NCBI RefSeq assembly: GCF_000188695.1
Contig: NW_004754928.1
Span: forward strand, 98,373 to 123,372
Source: Salpingoeca rosetta
Taxonomy: Eukaryota; Opisthokonta; Choanoflagellata; Craspedida; Salpingoecidae
Direction: 5' to 3'
Length of the DNA: 25,000 bases
Shown here: piece by piece, positions 10,515 to 25,000 of the stretch
How positions within the stretch are numbered: position 1 is the first letter of the stretch
Layout: each line of letters starts with the position of its first letter
Program-made: the position numbers and the translations under genes
The notes under the pieces: model-generated
What the model saw: the letters and a program-made list of their open reading frames with translations, nothing else
Told to the model about the DNA's origin: nothing
Database searches by the model: none

Positions 10515-12083
10515 GTGCAGCGAAGGGAGGTTGAATCGTCGGTGGTAGTGGTGCAGTGCACTGATGTCATGCTGAAAAGAGTGTTGTGGTGGCGTTTGCG
10601 CAAGTGTTTTATGTGATGTGATTCACCATCTCATTGTGTGCTCTTTGGTCTTCGCCTGTTGCTTGGCTTCGCTTGTCTGATTAGGTGGCTGCTGCAATGC
10701 CACGAACAAGAAGACCATCATCGGTGGCTGTGCTTGGGCATGGTGGTTTTGCACGGACGTGCAATCGTGAGTTTATTGGGTTGGTGACAATTGCGTTTGG
10801 TTCGTGGTGTTGTATTCGTGCAAAAGTGTGTGTGTCCGTGCGTGGTGTGTGTGTGTGTGTGTGATGCCAGAACTTGACTTCCCTCCCTCACTTGATGCCA
10901 TAGCATGTCTGCGCTCTTTGCCGTTGTCTCGCACGCCTTTCGTCGTGTTCACTTCCACCCTGTTTCATGCGTTCTCGTGTTGCATCTTGCAGGCTCTCAC
11001 TGAACGTGATGACGCTGCTGCCGCGCTGTGAGGACGTGGAGACGCTGCACGGTGTGGCTGTCACTGTAACAGCAGTAGCGCAAGTGATGGTAATGGCGGA
11101 GAATTCGCTATCCGGGAATGAAGGCGGGGAAGATCGAGACACCTTCCTGCGCAAAGCCCTCGAGCAGTTCCTTGGCAAGTCGCCCTCGGAGATCCGCGAT
11201 ACCATCCTGCAGGTGTGCACCTTGAATGTTGTGTGTGTGTGTGTGTGTGTGCGTGTCATGTGTGGATTTGACTGTACATTTGTTTGATTCGTGTTGGTGT
11301 TTGTTGTGCTTGTGTCTACATTCACGTGTGTGTGTGTGTGTGCGTGTGGTTCACGTGCGGGTTGTTCATCCATGCAAACTGATGAGTGACTGTGCGAGTG
11401 GCAATGCTAATCGTGTCCCTCCCTTTCCACAACCACCACCGACAACGTGCCATCCACCAGACCCTCGAGGGTCACCTTCGCGCCATCCTGGGTACGCTTA
11501 CCGTCGAGGACATCTACAAGGACCGCGAGAAGTTTGCAAACCTCGTGCGCGAAACCGCCAAGCCCGACCTGGCAAAGATGGGTGCGACTCTGTGTGTATG
11601 TTTGTGTGCATGTGTGTGTTTGTGTGTGTGTGTGTGTGATCGTGTGTGTGATCGTGTGTTTGTGTGTGTGTGTGTGATCGTGTGTGTGTGTGTGTGATCG
11701 TGTGTGTGATCGTGTGTTTGTGTGTGTGATCGTGTGTTTGTGTGTGTGATCGTGTGTTTGTGTGTGTGATCGTGTGTTTGTGTGTGTGATCGTGTGTTTG
11801 TGTGTGTGATCGTGTATGTGATCGTGTGTGTGTATGTGTACGTGTATGACACTCTTTCCTTGAAACAAGTGCTTGCTCTGTGTTTTCACACATCTCTCAC
11901 CCCGCCTAACCCACTTCCTCCCCTTGATCTTATGCAGGGCTTGACATCCTGAGCTTCACGATCAAGGACGTGTACGACAGCCTCGAGTATCTCGACTCGC
12001 TCGGCAAGACGCAGACGGCCAACGTCATGCGTGATGCCGACATTGGCGAGGCTGAGGCCCAGCGTGACTCCGGCATTGCCGTG

Positions 12084-12143
<60 letters not shown>

Positions 12144-12516
12144 TGCGCGAATATGTGCTTGCTTGCCTGTTTGCTTGCCTGTTTTCTTGCATGTGTGTGT
12201 GTGTGCTGCGTTGCAGCGAGCACGCTTGCTGTATGACATCTTGCCGCCTCTGCCAAACATCACCTCATTGCCACAAATACCCCTCTCCTTCCCTCCCTCG
12301 CCCCAATACCCTTTCTTTCCCCCTCTCCGACGAGTGCAGGAAGCAGAGGCAGAGCGCGCGCACCAGGAGAAGGCCAACTCTGCCAAGACGGCCATTGCAA
12401 ACGCCCGCCGCGCCTACGAGACAGCAAAGGTGCAGTTGACCGTTCTTGTGCAGTTGTGTGTGTGTATTTGCGATTGCCACGTGTCGCTGGTTCGCTGCAT
12501 CGTGCTCTTTCTGTGA

Positions 12517-12554
<38 letters not shown>

Positions 12555-13093
12555 TCACACATACACAATCACACGCACACACGCACACACACACGATCAC
12601 AACGCCACACGATCTCATTTTTCGCGTGACGGCAGGCCGTGTACGACGAGGAGGTGAACAAGGCGCGCGCAGAGGCGGACCTTGCATACACACTGCAGGC
12701 CGCCAAGTGCCAGCAGGACATTCGCGCCGAACAGGTCGAGATTGAGGTCGTCGAACGCCGCCGCCAGATTGAGGTGCGCCCTCTTGCACGTGTGATGCGC
12801 TGAAGACGATGAAGGAGTTCGGGGGGGGGGTGTTGCTTGGTTTTGTTTTGTTTTGCCATGCGTGTGTGCATGCGCGTGCTCGTTTCAGTCGTCGTTGCGG
12901 TGTACATTCTTTCACCATCATCTTTCACCATCCCTTTATTCAACTCTTCCATCCATTGCGTCACGCCCTCCCCGTCGCAGGTGGAGCAACAAGAGGTGCT
13001 GCGTACTGAGAAGGAGCTTGTGGCCAAAGTCAACCGCCCCGCAGAGGCCGAGCGCTTCAAGGTCCGCTCACACCACATCTTATCACACATCAT

Positions 13094-13129
<36 letters not shown>

Positions 13130-14145
13130 GCGACACATACGCCACTGCTGTTCTTCTTCCTTGTGGTTGCTCCCACCTCCCCACCGCCCCTCACTGTCAT
13201 TACCGCCACCACCACGCTGCCACAGGTTGAGACGCTTGCCGAGGCAGCGCGCACCAAGCAGGTGTACGAGGCACAGGGTGAAGCCGAAGGCATCAAGGTG
13301 CGTGCACTTGCCTCTTGTTGCCCATTGCTGTGGCTCCTGGTGTCGTGTGCCAGTTGTCACGTGTTGCTGCATAGGTTGCACGATCACACAACTGGTTGTG
13401 CTGGTGTGTCATGTAGCGTAACCCCTCGCAACAACTTGTCCCCACACGTCTTCCCTTCATCCTGCTTTTCTCACCACACCTTCCCACCTCGCTCGAACCC
13501 CCCCACCCAAAAAAAAAAATTCCCAACATCAGGCGGTTGGTGCTGCGGATGCGTTCTCGATCAAGGCTGTTGGTGAAGCACGCGCCTCTGCCATGGCCGC
13601 CCGCGCCGAGGCCTTCTCCAAGTACGACAAGCAGGCCAAGGCCAGCCTCGTGCTCGACGCCCTGCCAAAGGTCCGCCGCAACACGCCGTCGTGCCGTGCG
13701 CGGTGTTGGTTTCATAACGCTGCTGTTGTTGTGTCAGGCCTGTCCATTACACAGATGTACACACACACATGCTGTGGTGCTCTTGCTGTTGCTTTGTCTC
13801 ACGTTTGTCCTCTTTCGCCCTTTCGGCATTCATTCAACAACCGCCGTCCTAAACGTCTTACGTTAACCCTCACTCACCCCACCTCACCTCACCCCACCTC
13901 ACAACCCCCCCCCCCCACACACACACTTGCCCCCCCACACACACACACACACACTTGCCCCCACACACACTTCCCTGCCCGTCAGCTCGCTGCTGAGGTT
14001 GCTGCGCCGCTCGGCAAGACCAAGGAGATTGTTGTGCTGAGCGGGGACTCTGAGGGCGTTGCTGGGCAGGTCTCCAAGCTCGTCAGCCAGCTGCCCCCCG
14101 CCGTCCAGGCCCTCACCGGTGTCGACCTCAAGGACGTGAGTTGTT

Positions 14146-14220
<75 letters not shown>

Positions 14221-14472
14221 GTGTATGTGACTGTGTGTGTGTGTGACTGTGTGTGTGTCTCTCTCTCTCTCTTTCTGTGACTGTGTGTATGTGTGACTGT
14301 GAGTGCGATAGGGAGATAGAGAAAGTGTGTGCTGTGCTTTCTTCTGCTCTCATCTATATCTTGTATGATGTCTGTATTGTGCTCTTGTTGCCTTGCTGTA
14401 CTCACCGCAATTCCTCACCTCCCACATATCCTCCACCAGACCATGCGCAACATGGCCAGCTCAAGCGTCTGA
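10429..14472 (+). CDS. FLOT2: Flotillin-2 (reggie-1), 12 exons
   Basis: Flotillin-2 is a scaffold of membrane microdomains that sits on the cytoplasmic face through acyl chains and oligomerises with flotillin-1. Exons: 10429-10477, 10685-10766, 10993-11212, 11461-11581, 11938-12080, 12340-12429, 12636-12773, 12981-13061, 13226-13297, 13533-13670, 13986-14135, 14440-14472. They give about 438 residues (human 428). The SPFH domain contains [53 protein letters not shown] and [20 protein letters not shown]. The Glu-Ala-rich coiled coil contains [13 protein letters not shown] and [12 protein letters not shown]. The end is VLSGD and [12 protein letters not shown] at the start is a myristoylation signal. 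Cys19 and Cys20 (SGGCC) match palmitoylated residues of the animal protein, but Cys4 is Val. A 12-residue acidic insert (about 82-94) interrupts the SPFH domain. Confidence 0.97.
11637..11825. repeat. 18-bp minisatellite with GATC in FLOT2 intron 4
   Basis: The unit GATCGTGTGTTTGTGTGT recurs about six times almost without change between about 11708 and 11815. It is flanked by shorter variants that lack the TTTG block. It lies entirely in FLOT2 intron 4 (11582-11937) and apparently arose from a TG array by expansion of an interrupted unit. Confidence 0.9.
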
Positions 14473-14773
14473 TGCTGATGATGCGATGGTGCGCAATCAC
14501 CTCTGTCCCACCACATCACATCACTGCACGCTTGCTTTGCTTGCTAGTTTGCTTCCTTGCTTGTTCACAACCCTGTTCACATCATGTCACAGTGTCACAC
14601 ACAAGCCCACACACAAGCCCGCACACAACAACACGCGGCACTGCTTCTTCTCTTTCCTTTTTCTGTTCGCGCATGTAGATTTCCATGTATGATTTCAGTA
14701 AATCTTCCGTAACGCTCAAACGAGTGGAAGAAGAAGGCAACAAACCACAACAGCGAGTTGTTTGAGGTGCACC
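14473..14773. other. Intergenic FLOT2 to POT1
   Basis: This 301-base gap has no recognisable gene. It contains four close copies of a CACACAAGCCCACA-like motif (about 14595-14630). The right part (about 14690-14773) should be the POT1 5' leader. Confidence 0.6.
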
Positions 14774-20596
<5,823 letters not shown>

Positions 20597-20891
20597 CGCG
20601 ACGTAATTGAGACAGCTGTTGTGGCAACGTGCTGTTGTGTTGCAGCACTGCCCCATGTATCTCACGTTGTGGACCGCTGGCCGGTCGCTCGTTGGTGCTG
20701 TTGCTTGTGGATATGGGAAGCGATAAGGAAACGCAAGTGGCGTGGTAGCTAGCTAGCAAAGGGAGAGAAGAGGGAGACGGAGTAAACGCAGCAATCAAGC
20801 AAGCAAGCAAGCGAGCATTGCAACACGAAGCAGGGTTTGCCATTCTCCCTCCATCCCCATTCATCCATCACCACCACCAACATCCGTGGAG

Positions 20892-21667
20892 ATGCAGAGT
20901 GTGTTTGTGACTGTCGGCTCAACGCAGTTTGATGAGCTGACACAGCTTGTGACCACAGAAGCAACCCTGCAGGTGAGCGTGCCGTGACCATGCCATGTGT
21001 GCGTGCGCATGTGCGTCGACGACACAATGCCTGTGCGCTCCTGTCCCAACACCCAAGCAATTGCCCCAGCCACCCCTTGCCTCAACTCACACTGCGATCT
21101 GCTCCCGTTCCTTGCTGGCACCACGCGGTGCAGGCGTTAGCGAGGCTTGGGTGCCGGCGGCTGACGGTGCAGTATGGGACAGCAAAGGCGCCGCGCGTGC
21201 CGCCTGTAGCGAAGAGGGCTGGGGTGGAGGTGGAGACGTACGACTACAAGGCGAGCATTGCCAATGACTTGGCAGCCGCAGACGTGGTCATAGGCCACGC
21301 CGGCGCAGGCACCATCCTCGAGGCGCTGGGTGCTGGCAAGAAGATGGTCGTCGTGGTCAACGACAGGCTAATGAGCAACCACCAGACTGAGCTTGCCTTC
21401 AAGATGAAGGCGTTGAACCACCTGGACGCGTGTACGTGCGACACCTTGCTCCACACCCTCGCGGGCTTGCCCGCGCGATCGTTTGCACGGTATCACGGCG
21501 GCGAGGACGACCGCGCCGTCCTCAACCACATCGCGGGCGTACTGGAGGCTCGCAGGGCCGATGCGCTTCGCTCTGCACAGGGCCGCGGCAGACCAAGCAT
21601 AGCACTCTTCCTGGTTGCCGCTGTCTTGGCGTTTGCCCTCGCACACACCCTCTTCTTCCTCACCTGA
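20892..21667 (+). CDS. ALG13: ALG13, UDP-GlcNAc transferase catalytic subunit, with C-terminal TM
   Basis: ALG13 with ALG14 adds the second GlcNAc to dolichol-linked oligosaccharide on the cytosolic face of the ER. Exons 20892-20972 and 21134-21667 give 204 residues, close to yeast Alg13 (about 200) and the human glycosyltransferase domain. The start MQSVFVTVGSTQFDELT is the typical N-terminus. Family motifs are RLTVQYGTA, YDYKASIANDLAAADVVIGH, HAGAGTILEALGAGKK and VVVVNDRLMSNHQTELAFK. The GAG loop and NDxLMxNHQ are the GT28-type UDP-GlcNAc site. The last 22 or so residues (IALFLVAAVLAFALAHTLFFLT, first twenty being mostly apolar) form a clear transmembrane helix, unusual because ALG13 is normally soluble and held at the ER by ALG14. 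The gap to POT1 upstream is 295 bases with nothing else recognisable. Confidence 0.95.
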
Positions 21668-21689
21668 CTCGCTCGGTGTGCCAGTGCTC

Positions 21690-21790
<101 letters not shown>

Positions 21791-21958
21791 GTGTACTTCC
21801 CCTCTCCCCCACCCTCTCCCGCGCTCTGTTGGGCCTGTGCTCGCTTGCATCCCTCTCTTTTTCACATAAGCAAGCAATAGACGAACTCAATCAAGCACAG
21901 CATTGCAACAAACCATTCCCCCATCTTGGACCGTTACAGCAAACCACTAACACCACTG

Positions 21959-22494
21959 ATGCTGGAGCAGCTGGACCTGCGTATCCATCCGGAGACGGCA
22001 CGCACGCCGAGCCATGGCTGGGATGACGGGGAGTACAGCGTAACCGTGGATGCTTATCCGCAGATGCAGGCACCACAGCACTCTGGTGGCCGCGAAGAAG
22101 AAACAGGAGGAGGAGGAGGAGGAAGCGGTGTGACAAGGGGAGTCAAGCGCACACAACAGCCGCAGCCGGGCAGGCCAGTGTCGCCATCGCCACCGCCGCC
22201 AGCGCGCAGTGAACGCGTGGTGGTGATGTTGGACGAAGGCGGGGAGCAAGCAGGGCTCGTGGCAGGCCCAAGTAGCCACCCCCGCCACCAGCAGCACCAG
22301 GATAAGTATCACCACTACCCTGACGCTGCTGCTGGTGGTGGTGGTGGTGTGCGTGGCCCATCTCGACGGCGAACACAACCGCCGCAACGACGACGCCCTG
22401 CCCGCGCATCCATGCGACGGTCCAAGCCACCACCGAAGCACACCAACCCTCCATGGAACGACCGCTTCTTTGCCAAGGATGATGAAGCAGGTAC

Positions 22495-22584
<90 letters not shown>

Positions 22585-24244
22585 GTGTGTGTGTGTTTGT
22601 GTGCGTGCGTGGATAACGGCTCCCCGTGTCCTCTCTCTGTGTCCCTTCTTCCCGTGCCTCTGCCCCCCCCCCACCCAACCACCTCAATCTCTGCATCTGT
22701 TTCCGTGTCTATCCCACTCTTCTCCTCCCCGACTGCCCCAGCCGTCGTCTTCTCCCCGCGTTCCTCTGGTTGCCACTTGCTCACACCCAGCATCGTATGC
22801 GCTCCAGACGAACAACCGAGTGCCGTGGCCCGGTTCCAGGAGAAGCTTGCCCTGCAGCTGCAGTCGCCAACACACCCACAACAGCAGCAACAGCGTCGAA
22901 AGGCGACGGGCGCCGGTTCCAAGAAGGGTAAGGTGAAGAAGAACACAAGACAGCAGCAGAAGAAGAACACCGCGAAGAAGCAACCGCGAACGCAGGGGGT
23001 CAGGGCAAAACCAACGCACATGATCCCACGCCAGCCGTCACACCGCCCACCAACTGGTGCAACTCCTGCCGTGCCAACAGCAACAACACCGACACCAACA
23101 ACGCGAACGACGGCGGCACCCACGGGTCACCATCCAGCACGCCCTGTTGCAAAGGGAAGCAAGGGCGCTGCTGCTCCACTCACGGCGTCGCAACGGCTAC
23201 GACTGCGCGTGCGACAGGAACGGGCGATCCAACACCACCACGCCAGACAGCAAGGCCATCACCTCCAGCACCACCACCACCAGCAGCACCACCACCAGCA
23301 GCAGCAGCAGCATCAGCAACCGAGACAACAGGCAGACCGCAGCCGTACCAGACCTCAGGTCCCACGTCACCGACCGTGGCATGTTCACCGACAGCACGGC
23401 GGTGCGATCGAGGGTGTCAACCACCGTGTCGATGACGATGATGTCGATGGTGATGGCAATGATGGCGCAGTGTTGGCGGCAGCAACGGAGCGTGGCCTTG
23501 CACTGCTGAACAGAGCACATCGCAGCCGTCCTCACCATCAGCATCAGCGACAGGAGCGAGGGCATCATGGCCACGTGCCATTATCGCTGCGCACGGCGGC
23601 CACCGGGTATGCGCGCGTCAGTGGTGATGATGGCTATGATGGAGGCTACGCAGGCGGTGGTGGTGATGACGATGGCGTGATGAGCACGGGAATGCGCACA
23701 CGAACGGTGACACCCACAGCGTCCATCAGAGGAGACACGAGAGGAGTCACAAGGACAACAGGCGGAACGCCCGCACGAACATCAACTCAGCACAGCAACA
23801 CTCGCGCACACAGACCGTACCAGCCACCACATCACCAACAACAGCCCCCGTCACAGCCGCAACGACAGCAGCGAAAGCGGCAGCAGCAGATGCAGCAACG
23901 ACAGCAGCAACAGCAGCAACAGCAGATGTTTGCGGCTGAAGGGCTTGGGTATGGTGTGACGGAGGAGGAGGAGGGGAGTGACCGTGCGGACAGGCAGACA
24001 ATGACGTGTGGGGTGCAGGTTGACATGGACACCATGGCAGATGCCCCTGCGCGCACAGTTGAAGGCGACCGCGCATGTGCACAGGATTCACTGCGGCGCA
24101 TGGACGGTGGCGGACAACCCGTCCGGTCGAGTGCGCTGGAGGCGTTTTTGGAGGAGTCGATTCGATTCATTTCACACGCGCTGGCAGACGACGCCGATGC
24201 TGCTGCGGTGGAGGACGTGTATGCGGCTGGCACGCACCACTATC

Positions 24245-24332
<88 letters not shown>

Positions 24333-25000
24333 GCAGCAGCAGCAGCAGCCATCATTGCTGCCGCAACAAGTTGGCCGGACAGCAACAGCAGGAACAACTA
24401 AAGCGACAGCAACAGGAGAGAGCCGGACGCCACACACCGTTCAGCGAATGAGCGAGCGGGATCTGAATGCGCTGGTGGACAGGCTGCTCGGCGTCTCCGT
24501 GCGCAGCGACGACGAGGAGGACAACGAAGGCGATGACGACGATGACGACGAGGAGGAAGATGCTCATCTTGATGGCCGCGGTACTGGTGGTCGCGATCGC
24601 TGGCAATTCCGCCACCGCCACGATGGAGGTGATGGAGGTGATGGAGGTGATGGTAGTCGGTTTGGTCGCACTGGTACTGGTATCGCTGGCAATGGTGTGG
24701 CTGCAGTTTCCACGAGACACACGAGAACACACGCGCCACCACTTCACATCTCGGGCAACCAGGATTCCATCCACATGCACCACCCTCTCCATCACCATCA
24801 CCGCAGCATCAGCGAACGGCAGCACCACTCGCCTTCAAGCGTCCCCAGCGGCGGTGGCAGCGACGTGAATGTGTCGCGTCACATCATCTCGTATGACGGT
24901 CGTCCACACGATGCCAGGGAGAACCAACGCGCAGCAAGCAGCAGCGGCGATGCCAGTAACTGCGCCCACCATCCCCTTGATCATCATCATCACCATCATC
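21959..25000 (+). CDS. Unrecognised large Gln/His-rich protein, 3' end beyond window
   Basis: I do not recognise this gene. Exon 1 (21959-22490) starts at the first ATG after an in-frame TAG at 21878. It encodes a Gly/Pro/Arg-rich 177-residue segment ending PPWNDRFFAKDDEA, followed by a GTACAC donor. Exon 2 begins at 22742 (after a good pyrimidine tract and CCCCAG) or at 22808 (CTCCAG); both fit phase 1. It then stays open for more than 2.1 kb to the window end, so at least 908-930 codons are present. Visible parts are a helix PSAVARFQEKLALQLQ, a Lys-rich patch (KKGKVKKNTRQQQKKNTAKK), His/Gln tracts, a folded-looking helix ALEAFLEESIRFISHALADD, 35 Gln (24244-24348), MSERDLNALVDRLLGV, an Asp/Glu run and a His-rich end. 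It is probably nuclear or a largely disordered scaffold, but that is only inference from composition. Confidence 0.75.
22499..22579. repeat. (GT)n array at start of last gene's intron
   Basis: A pure GT array of about 40 units starts eight bases after the 5' splice site of the intron 22491-22741 (or 22807). Confidence 0.95.
24244..24348 (+). repeat. (CAA)29(CAG)6 encoding 35 Gln
   Basis: Twenty-nine CAA codons followed by six CAG codons are in frame with the long open exon and give an uninterrupted polyglutamine tract. The near-absence of interruptions marks it as slippage-prone. Confidence 0.95.

Noticed and set aside
22143..23123. Long minus-strand frame of 326 codons across 22143-23123
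   Set aside because: It runs through the GT array and the splice sites of the plus-strand gene, and its composition is the reverse complement of Pro/Gln/Arg codons. No family motif is visible.
24167..24437. Poly-Val or poly-Cys minus-strand frames over the CAA repeat
   Set aside because: They are shadows of the polyglutamine tract. The plus-strand frame continues open for 2 kb on both sides.

Overview
The window looks like a gene-dense, very intron-rich nuclear genome of a flagellated unicellular relative of animals, most probably a choanoflagellate (Salpingoeca-like). That is an inference from gene content: a tektin, GCNA, flotillin-2, shelterin-type POT1 and ALG13, with roughly 50 short GT-AG introns packed with (GT)n or (CA)n microsatellites. 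No rRNA, tRNA, CRISPR array, transposon or virus-like gene is visible.

Layout. Positions 1-2492 are mostly repeat-rich non-coding DNA, with one weak candidate for a small cysteine-rich gene on the minus strand (391-953). Six genes then follow head to tail on the plus strand, about 270-530 bp apart: a tektin-2-like gene (2493-5771, 11 exons), GCNA (6037-9900, 4 exons), FLOT2 (10429-14472, 12 exons), POT1 (14774-20596, 19 exons), ALG13 (20892-21667, 2 exons), and a large low-complexity Gln/His-rich protein that runs off the right end (21959 to beyond 25000). Exon models were built by hand from splice signals, phase continuity and recalled family sequences. Nearly every junction keeps the frame and gives a protein of family-typical length.

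The genes do not form a pathway. Tektin is an axonemal filament protein. GCNA is a SprT-type protease linked to DNA-protein crosslink repair. Flotillin-2 is a membrane-microdomain scaffold. POT1 binds telomeric single strands. ALG13 is the catalytic half of the second N-glycan GlcNAc-transferase.

The points most worth a second look are: POT1 has an apparent extra N-terminal OB fold and a compact third OB fold that lacks the Holliday-junction-resolvase-like insert; ALG13 ends in its own transmembrane segment; GCNA uses a GC-AG intron just before its protease active site; flotillin-2 lacks the Cys4 palmitoylation site; GT repeats cluster at 5' splice sites and CA repeats towards 3' splice sites; and the last gene is an unrecognised open frame of more than 900 codons with a 35-residue polyglutamine tract.
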